Notes under the pieces: model-generated
Databases searched by the model: none
Told to the model about the DNA's origin: nothing
The model's input: only the letters and a program-made list of their open reading frames with translations
Source of the DNA: an uncultured Bacteroidota bacterium
GTDB taxonomy: Bacteria; Bacteroidota; Bacteroidia; JADZBD01
Assembly: GCA_937924855.1 (NCBI GenBank)
Contig: CALEYQ010000069.1
Location: 9,967-73,966 of the forward strand
Direction: 5' to 3'
Length of the DNA: 64,000 nt
In this document: positions 8,334 through 16,557 of the stretch, in pieces
Numbering within the stretch: the stretch's first letter is position 1
Layout of the letters: the number at the start of each line of letters is the position of its first letter
Made by a program: the position numbers and the translations under genes

Positions 8334-10018
8334 AACAATCCTCACGCAAACGAAAAGACCTTATCCAGCTTTTGCTTTGGATAGGGATTTTAATTTCCGT
8401 GAACTTTCTTTCATCGGGGTTTTTCTTTCGCATTGACTTAACTTCCGAAAAAAGATTCACCTTATCGCCACAGACAAAGTCGCTGCTTAAAGAATTAGAT
8501 GATGTGGTGTTTTTCCGGGTTTATCTGGAAGGAAAAGACTTCCCCGCCGGATTCGAAAGACTGAAAAATTCCACGCGGGAGATGTTGGATGAGTTTCGTG
8601 TTTATTCCGGCAACAACATCGAGTATGAATTTGTGGATCCCATCGACGGACTGGAGAAAAAGGAACAAGCCGATGTGTTCCAGCAATTGTACAAGAAAGG
8701 AATTATCCCCGCCTTCGTGGAGATCAAGGAAAAGGGCGGCACCAGTCAGCGCACTTTATTTCCCGGTGCCCTGGCCACTTATAAGGGCCGCGAAGTTCCG
8801 GTTCAGGTTTTCCGCGATCAGTTGGGAACCCCCAGTGAACTGGTTTTACACAACAGCATTCAATCGCTCGAATACGAATTATCGAATGCCATAAGGAAGT
8901 TGCAAAACCGGATGAAACCTAAAGTGGCTTTCCTTACCGGGCATGGCGAGTGGGATACCCTGAGCACACACGACATCCGGGAAGCCCTGCGGGAGTATTA
9001 CGATGTTCATGACTTTATGCTGGACGGAAGACTGGCAAACCTGGAGCTTATCGGAAAATACAAGGCTGTTATCATGGCAAGACCCGATTCGATGTTTAGT
9101 CCCCAGGAAAAATTCATCCTGGATCAATACATCATGAATGGCGGAAAAGCTTTGTTTTTTTACGACCCGGTTTTTGCGCGGATGGACAGCCTTACCAAAT
9201 CAGATTTCACCTATGGCATTCCGCGCAAGAATAACCTGGAGGATATGTTTTTCAAATACGGGGTAAGATTTAATTTCAATCTGGTTCAGGACATAAGGGC
9301 CGGCATGATTCCTATCCCTGTAAACATGAAATACCAATATTACCCCTGGATGTTTTTCCCCCTTGCAGGTCCCGGCTCCGAACACCCCATTTGTAAAAAC
9401 CTGAATGTAGTGAAATGTGAATTTGTGAGCTCAATCGACACCCTTGAATCTCCTGCCTTGAAGAAAACCATTTTATTGAAAAGCTCTAAATATGCCAACA
9501 TTCTGAACACACCCGTTTACATAAACATCCGTTCGGTACTGAAGGAGCCGAATGAAAAGCAGTTCCGTCATTCCGATGTGCCCTTTTCAGTTTTGGTAGA
9601 AGGAAGCTTTGAATCTTTATTTAAGTTTCAGGCCCTTGAAGCCCTCGACACGATTAAAGGATTTACACGGCTGAAAGACTCTAAGCCCACCTCGCTCATT
9701 TTTGTAGCTGATGCCGACATTATTGCCAATAAAATACAAGCCTCCAACCAAAGGCCCCTGCCGCTGGGATACGATATCTGGACCAAACAATCCTACGGCA
9801 ATAAGAACTTTGTTTTAAATGCGATTAACTATCTTTGTGATGACGAGGGTTTATTATCTGTCAGATCCCGGGAACTTACGCTGCGAATCCTGGATCGTAA
9901 AAAAGCAGAAAAGGATCGCACCCGGATCCAAATCCTCAACACAGCTGCCCCCCTTGCCCTGGTATTGATTGCCGGCCTAATTACATCCCTGTTACGAAAA
10001 AGAAAGTACACCAAATGA
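8327..10018 (+). CDS. gldG: GldG, ABC-transporter auxiliary protein of gliding motility type
   Basis: A 563-residue protein with one N-terminal membrane helix (about residues 12-33), a large periplasmic region and a C-terminal helix (about 540-558) followed by RKRK. It belongs to the GldG/IFT52-like ABC-type uncharacterised transport family. Typical segments are LTSEKRFTLSPQTK near residue 40 and ALTGHGEW-like FLTGHGEWDT near 205. It is encoded between gldF (7 bp overlap) and a DUF4340 protein (ATGA overlap), the standard context. The transported substrate is unknown. Confidence 0.88.
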   Translation: MVKQSSRKRKDLIQLLLWIGILISVNFLSSGFFFRIDLTSEKRFTLSPQTKSLLKELDDVVFFRVYLEGKDFPAGFERLKNSTREMLDEFRVYSGNNIEYEFVDPIDGLEKKEQADVFQQLYKKGIIPAFVEIKEKGGTSQRTLFPGALATYKGREVPVQVFRDQLGTPSELVLHNSIQSLEYELSNAIRKLQNRMKPKVAFLTGHGEWDTLSTHDIREALREYYDVHDFMLDGRLANLELIGKYKAVIMARPDSMFSPQEKFILDQYIMNGGKALFFYDPVFARMDSLTKSDFTYGIPRKNNLEDMFFKYGVRFNFNLVQDIRAGMIPIPVNMKYQYYPWMFFPLAGPGSEHPICKNLNVVKCEFVSSIDTLESPALKKTILLKSSKYANILNTPVYINIRSVLKEPNEKQFRHSDVPFSVLVEGSFESLFKFQALEALDTIKGFTRLKDSKPTSLIFVADADIIANKIQASNQRPLPLGYDIWTKQSYGNKNFVLNAINYLCDDEGLLSVRSRELTLRILDRKKAEKDRTRIQILNTAAPLALVLIAGLITSLLRKRKYTK

Positions 10019-11061
10019 ACTCACGGAAATTAACCATTATAGTTTTTGTAATTCTGGCACTTTCGGCTTTGGCCGTTTGGTATTTCAAAAGCAGCGGTAC
10101 GCTGAAACGGGAACTACAGAATTTTGCTATTTCAGATACAGCGGCTCTGACCAAAATTTCCATTAAAAATAAGGCCGATCAGCAGGTTACCCTGGAAAGA
10201 AAGGGTCCCGGATTCTGGCTGGTAAACGGGAAACACCCCGCCCGCCCCGATGCCATTAATAACCTTCTGGAAGCCATAAAAAAGGTTCAGGTAAGGAACC
10301 CCGTTGGAAAAAATGCCAAGGCAAACATCATAAAAGATCTGGCTTCGGGTGGAACACGGGTTGATATTTATAAAAACAACGAGTTAATAAGAGTGTATTA
10401 TGTGGGAGGGGAGACCCAGGATGGAGAAGGAACTTATATGCTCATGCACGACCACAAGCGGGGAGTAAACTCTTCCGCCCCTTTTGTAACTCATATTCCC
10501 GGATTTAACGGCTACTTGACACCCCGTTACTTTACCGACGAAAAGCTATGGCGCGACAAAATACTGTTTCGCTACACTCCGGAAACCCTGAATAAGGTGG
10601 AAGTAATTTACAGCAGATACCCTGACAGCTCCTTTGCCATAAGTCTGGATGGTATCAATACCCTGCGCCTGTTCGACGCCAGGGGAAATGAAAGGGCCGT
10701 TTTCGACACCCTGAAGGCCAAACAATACCTCAGCTATTACGGCGGGGTTAATTTTGAGGCCTATGAAACCCTCAAACCCCACCGAAAGGACAGTATTCTG
10801 AATAATGGCCCGGTTCATATCATCAGGGTAACCGACAACCTGGGCAACAAAACCGAACTGGCCACTTATGCCAAGCCTCCGGTAAGGAAGGAAGACGAGA
10901 TATTTTACGAGAAAAAAGAACTAAAGGAAGACACCGACAGGATGTATGCCACCCTTAATGGGAATAAGGAGGAAATTATCCTGGTCCAGTTCTATGTTAT
11001 CGGAAAGCTCCTCCAAGGCCCTTCCTACTTCAAAATCAACAGGAAAACTGTTAACAAGTAG
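10015..11061 (+). CDS. DUF4340-like periplasmic membrane-anchored protein
   Basis: A 348-residue protein with an N-terminal membrane anchor (about residues 6-23) and a soluble, probably periplasmic, domain. The early segment on lysine-rich strands (TKISIKNKADQQVTLERKGPGFW) and the later regular beta pattern resemble DUF4340 proteins. These are often found with GldG-like ABC components. The gene overlaps gldG by ATGA, so the two proteins probably act in one complex. The family call is from context and general pattern, and no enzymatic motif was found. Confidence 0.6.
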   Translation: MNSRKLTIIVFVILALSALAVWYFKSSGTLKRELQNFAISDTAALTKISIKNKADQQVTLERKGPGFWLVNGKHPARPDAINNLLEAIKKVQVRNPVGKNAKANIIKDLASGGTRVDIYKNNELIRVYYVGGETQDGEGTYMLMHDHKRGVNSSAPFVTHIPGFNGYLTPRYFTDEKLWRDKILFRYTPETLNKVEVIYSRYPDSSFAISLDGINTLRLFDARGNERAVFDTLKAKQYLSYYGGVNFEAYETLKPHRKDSILNNGPVHIIRVTDNLGNKTELATYAKPPVRKEDEIFYEKKELKEDTDRMYATLNGNKEEIILVQFYVIGKLLQGPSYFKINRKTVNK

Positions 11062-11097
11062 TTGATAACAGGGGAAAAACCACCCCTTCAAAAAAAT

Positions 11098-11105
11098 TAT
11101 ATTTG
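11098..11105 (+). promoter_or_regulatory. -7 element of dnaN (TATATTTG)
   Basis: An exact TAnnTTTG match 39 bases before the dnaN start codon. It gives a leader of about 33-35 nt. No clear -33 TTG lies at the usual distance. Confidence 0.55.
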
Positions 11106-11144
11106 CAATCCCTGTATTAGGGCACAAACCATAATTTTTTTGCA

Positions 11145-12266
11145 ATGAAATTCATCGTTTCTTCAAGCACCCTGTTAAAGCATCTGCAGTCGATCGGAGG
11201 GGTAATTAACTCAAGCAACGCCCTTCCCATTCTTGAGAACTTTTTGTTTGAGATTGAGGGAAACAACCTGAAGGTATCGGCCTCGGATCTGGAGACCACC
11301 GTTTCGGCTACGCTTACCGTAGAATCCAAAGACAGCGGGAACATTGCCATTCCGGCCCGTCTTTTGGTCGACACACTGAAAACATTCTCCGAACAGCCTC
11401 TTACTTTTTCCATCGACAAAAAGAAGAATGCAATTGAAATTTCATCCGACTACGGAAAATATAAACTTGCCGGACATAACGGAGATGAATATCCAAAGAT
11501 TCCCGTTATTGAAAACCCATCCACTTTCATGATTAACGGAAGCATATTGGCGGCGGCCCTTAACAAAAGCCTTTTTGCTACCGGCAACGACGACCTTCGT
11601 CCGGTTATGAGCGGGGTGTTTTTCCAGTTGGGAACCGATAACATCACTTTTGTAGCCACCGACGCTCACAAACTTGTTCGCTACCGGAGAAACGACGTAA
11701 AAGCTCCCGGAAACGCATCTTTCATTGTCCCCAAAAAGCCTCTTAACCTTCTCAAAAACCTGCTTTCGGTACTCGATGAAAATGTAAGTGTTGAATACAA
11801 CCAAAACAATGCCCATTTTTCTTTTGCCAATTTCAATCTTACCTGCCGCCTGATTGACGGAAAATACCCCAATTACGACGCGGTTATTCCCAAAGAAAAT
11901 CCAAACCGCTTAACCATCAGCCGCAGCAGCTTCCTGGGCTCCATTAAGCGGGTGAGTATTTTCTCAAATAAAACAACCCACCAGGTAAGACTTAAAATAG
12001 ATGGAAGCGAGCTGAGCATTTCAGCTGAAGATCTTGATTTTTCAAACGAAGCCAACGAAAGACTTACCTGCAGTTATGAAGGACAGGGTATGGAAATCGG
12101 CTTCAACTCCCGTTTTCTTCTCGACATGCTGAACAATCTGGAAACGGAAGATATTTTACTTGAAATGAGTGCTCCGAATCGTGCCGGCATCATAAAGCCC
12201 GGTGCTACCGATTCAGCCGAGGAAGATACCCTGATGCTGGTGATGCCGGTAATGCTGAACAACTAA
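11145..12266 (+). CDS. dnaN: DNA polymerase III beta subunit (sliding clamp)
   Basis: Ring-shaped processivity clamp of the replicative polymerase. The 373 residues match the family length and contain three repeated clamp domains. Characteristic segments are the N-terminal LLKHLQSIGGVINSSNALPI, ATDAHKLVRY at the start of domain 2, and the C-terminal LVMPVMLN hydrophobic end that closes the clamp groove. It has its own -7 element and ends just before a strong hairpin terminator. It lies away from dnaA as far as this window shows, a common Bacteroidota arrangement. Confidence 0.97.
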   Translation: MKFIVSSSTLLKHLQSIGGVINSSNALPILENFLFEIEGNNLKVSASDLETTVSATLTVESKDSGNIAIPARLLVDTLKTFSEQPLTFSIDKKKNAIEISSDYGKYKLAGHNGDEYPKIPVIENPSTFMINGSILAAALNKSLFATGNDDLRPVMSGVFFQLGTDNITFVATDAHKLVRYRRNDVKAPGNASFIVPKKPLNLLKNLLSVLDENVSVEYNQNNAHFSFANFNLTCRLIDGKYPNYDAVIPKENPNRLTISRSSFLGSIKRVSIFSNKTTHQVRLKIDGSELSISAEDLDFSNEANERLTCSYEGQGMEIGFNSRFLLDMLNNLETEDILLEMSAPNRAGIIKPGATDSAEEDTLMLVMPVMLNN

Positions 12267-12288
12267 GCAAGCCCCATATAAAATTGGA

Positions 12289-12313
12289 AAACCCCCGGAA
12301 AATCCGGGGGTTT
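12289..12313. terminator. Bidirectional hairpin terminator between dnaN and rnpB
   Basis: CCCCCGGA (12292-12299) pairs with TCCGGGGG (12303-12310) around an AAA loop, extended by AAA/TTT on the outside. On the plus strand it is followed by TTTGTTTTTG, fitting an intrinsic terminator of dnaN. On the minus strand it lies just after the RNase P RNA 3' end and is followed by TTTTCC, so it can also end rnpB. Confidence 0.85.
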
Positions 12314-12321
12314 GTTTTTGC

Positions 12322-12692
12322 GTCAGGCCTGTAAGCCGGGTTCTGTAGTTCCCCACTGGGGAGCTTTTCCATCATTTGTCTGGTCTGAACGTCGCCGGTC
12401 AGATCTGTCGGCCTACCCATTCCGGTCCTTTTCAGGTCTGGCGGACCGCCATCAACCGGAACCTATTTGGCCTTTCAACCTCCGGGGTTTACCCGATTTT
12501 CACATCACTGCAAAAACCCGTGAGCTCTTACCTCACATTTTCACCCTTACCCCGCTTGCGCAAGGCGGTTATTTTCTGTGGCACTATCCGTATTCCAATT
12601 AAGGAACCCTTCCCGTTAGGAAGCGGAGCGTCCTGCGTTGCCCGGACTTTCCTCCCTCCGTTAAAAAACGAAGAGCGATGGAACAGCCTGAC
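12322..12692 (-). ncRNA. rnpB: RNase P RNA, bacterial class A
   Basis: Catalytic RNA that matures tRNA 5' ends. Read on the minus strand, the conserved 5' core GAGGAAAGTCCGGGC lies near 12645-12660. The conserved 3' part ACAGAACCCGGCTTA, which binds tRNA CCA and forms the P4 partner, lies near 12330-12345. The ends are set by helix P1: GTCAGGC at 12692-12686 pairs with GCCTGAC at 12328-12322. The length of about 371 nt is normal. A -7 element lies 4 bases upstream and a hairpin terminator follows. Open frames on either strand here are not genes. Confidence 0.93.
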
Positions 12693-12695
12693 ATG

Positions 12696-12703
12696 CAAAA
12701 ATA
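12696..12703 (-). promoter_or_regulatory. -7 element of rnpB (TATTTTTG)
   Basis: An exact TAnnTTTG match on the minus strand, ending 4 bases before the 5' end of RNase P RNA as defined by helix P1. Because the RNA end is known from structure, this pair gives an internal calibration of the element-to-start distance for other promoters in the window. Confidence 0.65.
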
Positions 12704-12709
12704 CGAAAA

Positions 12710-13687
12710 TCAGGGGAAATGAACTTCCATGGCACCAAAGCCATAGCGGGAATAAGAAGCCTGGGAAACCAGGGCTTCGGGATACTCTTTTCGCAAAACA
12801 CGCATCAGCTCCTCCTTCAAAACCCCCTCACCTACACCATGGATAAAAATGGCCCTCGACACTTCGCCCTTCAGACATTCTTCAAGGCAGGACCGGAAAT
12901 AGGATAGCTGAAAGTGTAACTTTTCAGGGGCCGTCATTCCCCGGTGATCGTCGCGTATCTCTTCAATATGTAAATCAAATTCGGGAACTTCCCCTTTACT
13001 GATGGGAGCCTGACTTACACCTTTCGCCGAAGGTCCCGTTTTAAATTTAAACTCCATATAGGGTATATCCCCGGAAAGGGAAGAAGAATGGCCCTCAGGC
13101 AAGAACAAACAATGCGGCAGGGAAATGGCGTTCTTTGGTTCCCACAATTCATAGGCACCCTGCTTTAACCATTTGTTGGTTTTCAGTTTAAACTCCACTT
13201 CTTCGGGTTGTCCACCCGCAAAAAAAGTTTTTTTAAAAAGGGAAAGATGAAAACAGAAATTGGAAAAGGTTTCTAATGAACCGGGCCTGTCTTCCAGCAG
13301 AAGTGTACTTCCCCCGGGCTCGAGAATCCCGTTTCCCCGAAACATTCTTGCCTTTCGGGTTCCCAGGAAGAAAAGCCAGGAAAGATAAAACTCAGTATTG
13401 TTAAAAAGATAAAAGCTGAAATTCGTCCCCAGCAAATCAGAAAAATCCTCCGGAACAGCCATTAAATAAACGCCTTCATCCGGCCTGAAAGTTCTGCCCC
13501 CGAAGGGTATCCGGGTCTTACTTTCCACTCCCGATTCCTTTTCCTTCTCAGGCAGAAGTTCCGATTCCCTGAATTCACGCTCAAAGCCATCGGAGCATAA
13601 TACCTTGTACTTTCCTCCGGAAAGGCGGGAAAGTATAATCCCCTCTCCTGCCGCATTCAAAAACTTTACTTTTATCCCTGTGTTCAT
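12710..13687 (-). CDS. DUF2027 and Smr domain protein
   Basis: A 325-residue Bacteroidota-type protein. The N-terminal and middle part is DUF2027-like (starting KVKFLNAAGEGIILSR; strands up to about residue 220). The C-terminal part is an Smr domain (about 240-325) with the DLH motif (FDLHIEE) and the I-H-G-V-G-E-G loop. Smr domains are nucleic-acid-binding and often nicking endonuclease domains. The specific role of this fusion is unknown. I chose the ATG at 13687, since 17 upstream codons in frame have no family resemblance. It is transcribed toward rnpB and diverges from the lipoprotein gene. Confidence 0.85.
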   Translation of the reverse strand: MNTGIKVKFLNAAGEGIILSRLSGGKYKVLCSDGFEREFRESELLPEKEKESGVESKTRIPFGGRTFRPDEGVYLMAVPEDFSDLLGTNFSFYLFNNTEFYLSWLFFLGTRKARMFRGNGILEPGGSTLLLEDRPGSLETFSNFCFHLSLFKKTFFAGGQPEEVEFKLKTNKWLKQGAYELWEPKNAISLPHCLFLPEGHSSSLSGDIPYMEFKFKTGPSAKGVSQAPISKGEVPEFDLHIEEIRDDHRGMTAPEKLHFQLSYFRSCLEECLKGEVSRAIFIHGVGEGVLKEELMRVLRKEYPEALVSQASYSRYGFGAMEVHFP

Positions 13688-13693
13688 CCCCTT

Positions 13694-13701
13694 CAAAATT
13701 A
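13694..13701 (-). promoter_or_regulatory. Candidate -7 element of the Smr gene (TAATTTTG)
   Basis: An exact TAnnTTTG match on the minus strand, only 6 bases before the chosen ATG at 13687. If used with the spacing seen at rnpB it would produce a leaderless or nearly leaderless transcript. If translation instead began further upstream, this element would not be the promoter. Confidence 0.4.
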
Positions 13702-13730
13702 TCCTAAATTTTGGTAGTTTTGATAAAGTG

Positions 13731-14663
13731 ATGCTCAAACCCTTTCAATTTCTTTTACCTCTCCTTTGCCTCCAGCTCTGTTGCAAGGTTGACGCCCCTC
13801 CGGTTCAAACCGAAACCGTAAAAACCATAATGCTTTTGAAGGATGGAGCTCGCTATTCCGAAACCTTCCGTGATTTGCCAAGGACACATATTTCGGGACT
13901 TTTCACCATGGCCTCCTCGGGAATTCTGTTCGAAAACTTTTTCACCTGCGGTCCCACCTATACCAACGCAGGCCACCTGAGTATTACCACCGGATCGGAC
14001 GAATCCATTAATAATTCAGGTATGGAATATCCCCTCTTCCCCTCCTATTTTCAGTTATGGTCTGAAAAATCAGGAAAAAAGAGGAAATGCTACATTGTTG
14101 CATCAAAAGACAAACTCGAAATTCTGGCCAATACCCGGCAGGCACAGTGGAAAGACCGGTTTGTTCCTGAAACCGTTTGCGGCGTTTCCGGTAACGGAAG
14201 CGGATATTGTCACGACTCCGTCACTTTGCAAAGAAGCCTGCATATTCTGGCCAATGAAAAACCCGACCATATGCTCATAAATTTCCGGGAACCCGACTAT
14301 TCCGGACATAACAACAACTGGCAGGAATATCTGGAAGGCATCAGATTGATTGACACCTATATTACTGCCATTTGGGAACTTATAAAAACCGATGCGTATT
14401 ACGCCGGCAAAACAAATATTTTCATTACCAACGATCACGGCCGTCACGACGACAATAACGGAGGATTTTCTTCCCATGGGGATGCCTGCCATGGCTGCCG
14501 GAAAATAATGCTCGTAGGCTGGGGCGCTAATATTCTGCCCGGCAGAGTGGTTCAAACCACCTATTCGCTTTGCGATCTCCATGCCAGCCTTTCCAAACTA
14601 ATGGGACTGGAAAACACTTATGGGAAAGGGACGGTTATTTCGGAAATTTTTAACCGGGAGTAA
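13731..14663 (+). CDS. Lipoprotein of the alkaline phosphatase/phosphodiesterase superfamily
   Basis: A 310-residue protein with a lipoprotein-type signal (hydrophobic residues 5-16, lipobox ending at C17) and an alkaline-phosphatase-like metal centre. D38 lies in KDGAR, a candidate nucleophile T78 in TNAGH, D235-H236 in the NDHGR motif, and H249 in SSHGD. The family hydrolyses phosphate or sulfate esters using two metal ions; the substrate is unknown. I used the ATG at 13731, since the upstream extension of the frame lies in the divergent gene. Its 3' end overlaps comEC on the other strand by 46 bases. Confidence 0.7.
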   Translation: MLKPFQFLLPLLCLQLCCKVDAPPVQTETVKTIMLLKDGARYSETFRDLPRTHISGLFTMASSGILFENFFTCGPTYTNAGHLSITTGSDESINNSGMEYPLFPSYFQLWSEKSGKKRKCYIVASKDKLEILANTRQAQWKDRFVPETVCGVSGNGSGYCHDSVTLQRSLHILANEKPDHMLINFREPDYSGHNNNWQEYLEGIRLIDTYITAIWELIKTDAYYAGKTNIFITNDHGRHDDNNGGFSSHGDACHGCRKIMLVGWGANILPGRVVQTTYSLCDLHASLSKLMGLENTYGKGTVISEIFNRE

Positions 14664-16531
14664 GGCCTATAGAAGCGAAAGTACTTTTTCCCTTTTTCGC
14701 AGGCAATCCAGGCAGCCCATTTCCCCTGATCAATTTCAAGAGCATAGCCCTGTTTCATGGGAAGATTAATCAAGACTGCATTTTCAGGCTTCAGGTGTAA
14801 GCGGGATTTCCAGAAGTCCTTAGAATTTTTTCTTTGAATAGCTTCCATTTCCTGATGCAGACTGAAAATTGTAGCCTTGCTTTTTCTTTGAACCACAAAG
14901 TCGGGACTTCGGGAATAAAAATACATGTACTCATCGTTTTTACCTTTCTCCGGCAGGAAAATACTAATGCCATACAGTTGAATAAGCGCAAAAACCAGGG
15001 CCAGTCTGATGGGTCTGCTAATTGGAGACAAGATCATTAAAGCGAGCAGGAGGTAACAAAAAAGAAGTGTTATAAAATCAATTTTCATTCCTGCCATACC
15101 CGGAATGATTTCATTAATCAGTCTTAATCCTTCGCTCATTAAATACGACAAGAACTCCAGAATCCGGGCAAAAAGGGTGGTTGAAAAGCCAAGACCTGAA
15201 ATAATCAGTCCGCCCAGGGAAAAATATAAGATCAGGGTTCCGAGGGGAATGCAAATAAAATTTGAAATCAGAAACGACACCGGAAATACACCGGAGTAAA
15301 AAAGTGCGAGCGGACAGGTAAACAACTGGGCAAAAAGGGAAACAATGGCCAGGCTCCGTATCCAATTCAGTATTTTATTTTCCGAAAATGGAAAACTATC
15401 GGAAAATTTCTCCGATACAAGAATACCAATAACTGCCAAAAAAGAAAATTGAAATCCCGGTTGGAAAAGGTCTTCCGGGTTTACCAACAAAATAATAAAT
15501 CCGGCAAAAAAAAGTGAATTTGCGGTGTTTCCCGATCTGGAAATCGACTTCCCGATTACCCAAATGGAAATCATAATGGCCGCCCGAAGGGTACTGGGTG
15601 AAAGCCCGGTCAAAAAAACAAAAAACCAAACCACCAGTAAACCGCCTATCCGGAAATACAAAACATCAATACCGAGAAAAACCCTTCGTTTAATAAACCC
15701 AAGCGAAAAAAAATAAAACACCAGTCCCACATGCAGACCACTAACGGCAAGTACATGCAGGGCACCGGTGAAGGAATAAACCTGCAGGGTTTCGCGGTCT
15801 ATTCTTCCGGTATCGCCAAAGACCAAAGCCCGGATTAAACTTTTGGAACTCTCTGAACTAAGTTTTTCTTCCAGGCCGGAATAAATCAGGTCTCTTAATC
15901 TATGCAGGCCGGCCATAAATCCTGTTCCTTCAATTGTTTTTCTATGCATCCACCTGCCCGATTCCAGTCGGGCCTGAAAATAAATTCCCTTTCTGCTCCA
16001 ATAAGCGGCAGGGCTAAAATCCTGAAAGGGAATGAAGGAAGAAATTTTCGCCGGTTTTATTAAGGCTATAATCCGGATACCCGGACCCAGGTTATGCTCC
16101 GGTGTTCCGCTTAAAATTATTTCACTGTCGTGGTAAAAAACCTTTTTCCCCTCAAGTCTTTTCAGGACGCGGGCAATATATTTCGGAATACCACTGGCGC
16201 TCCTCCTCAATTCCTTTACAATTTCCAATTCGGCAGCTATAGGCTTTCCGGAAACAAACTGTGATTCCTCAATTTTTGAAATTCTATCGCTGTAGGCAGC
16301 TCTGCCCCAGCCTGCGCTAAGAATCACCAGAAAAAAACAAATCCCAAATGCGCTTTGTCCGTTTCCGGGTCCCAGAAAAAAAACAAGAATTAAAAAAAGA
16401 AAAAACAGGCCGGTGGAAACCAGGGTAAGAGACCAACGGAATTCCGTTTCCGGAAAAAAGTAATTGAATACCAATCCCAGGCAAAACGGGAGGAATATTC
16501 CGGCAAAGGGAATGGTTTGGAGAAAACCCAT
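14618..16531 (-). CDS. comEC: ComEC/Rec2-family DNA uptake membrane protein
   Basis: A 637-residue polytopic protein. An N-terminal membrane and DUF4131-like part (about residues 1-210) is followed by the Competence domain. The latter has the signature ALVFGDTGRI and the H-V-L-A-V-S-G-L-H-V-G motif near residues 255-268, then about eight membrane helices. ComEC forms the inner-membrane channel for single-stranded DNA in natural transformation. The C-terminal beta-lactamase-like nuclease domain of the long ComEC form is absent: after the last helices only about 110 residues remain, without an HxHxDH motif. It is last in the minus-strand gene block, 26 bases after a glycosyltransferase gene. 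Confidence 0.88.
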   Translation of the reverse strand: MGFLQTIPFAGIFLPFCLGLVFNYFFPETEFRWSLTLVSTGLFFLFLILVFFLGPGNGQSAFGICFFLVILSAGWGRAAYSDRISKIEESQFVSGKPIAAELEIVKELRRSASGIPKYIARVLKRLEGKKVFYHDSEIILSGTPEHNLGPGIRIIALIKPAKISSFIPFQDFSPAAYWSRKGIYFQARLESGRWMHRKTIEGTGFMAGLHRLRDLIYSGLEEKLSSESSKSLIRALVFGDTGRIDRETLQVYSFTGALHVLAVSGLHVGLVFYFFSLGFIKRRVFLGIDVLYFRIGGLLVVWFFVFLTGLSPSTLRAAIMISIWVIGKSISRSGNTANSLFFAGFIILLVNPEDLFQPGFQFSFLAVIGILVSEKFSDSFPFSENKILNWIRSLAIVSLFAQLFTCPLALFYSGVFPVSFLISNFICIPLGTLILYFSLGGLIISGLGFSTTLFARILEFLSYLMSEGLRLINEIIPGMAGMKIDFITLLFCYLLLALMILSPISRPIRLALVFALIQLYGISIFLPEKGKNDEYMYFYSRSPDFVVQRKSKATIFSLHQEMEAIQRKNSKDFWKSRLHLKPENAVLINLPMKQGYALEIDQGKWAAWIACEKGKKYFRFYRPYSRLKISEITVPFP

Positions 16532-16548
16532 CCCGAAATTTCGGGATG
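16529..16548. promoter_or_regulatory. Perfect 20-bp palindrome covering the comEC start codon
   Basis: The ten bases CATCCCGAAA are followed by their exact reverse complement TTTCGGGATG, so the comEC ATG forms the last three bases of the palindrome on the minus strand. It could fold as an RNA hairpin hiding the start codon, or bind a dimeric regulator. No T-run follows, so it is not a standard terminator. Confidence 0.55.
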
Positions 16549-16557
16549 TCTGAAAAA

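Noticed and set aside
11072..11087. GGGG/CCCC hairpin after the DUF4340 gene as a terminator
   Set aside because: Only a 4 bp stem with an 8-base loop and no T-run on the plus strand. It is too weak.
12312..12846. Open frames on both strands over 12.3-12.8 kb
   Set aside because: They lie on the RNase P RNA gene, whose conserved core and P1 helix account for the sequence.
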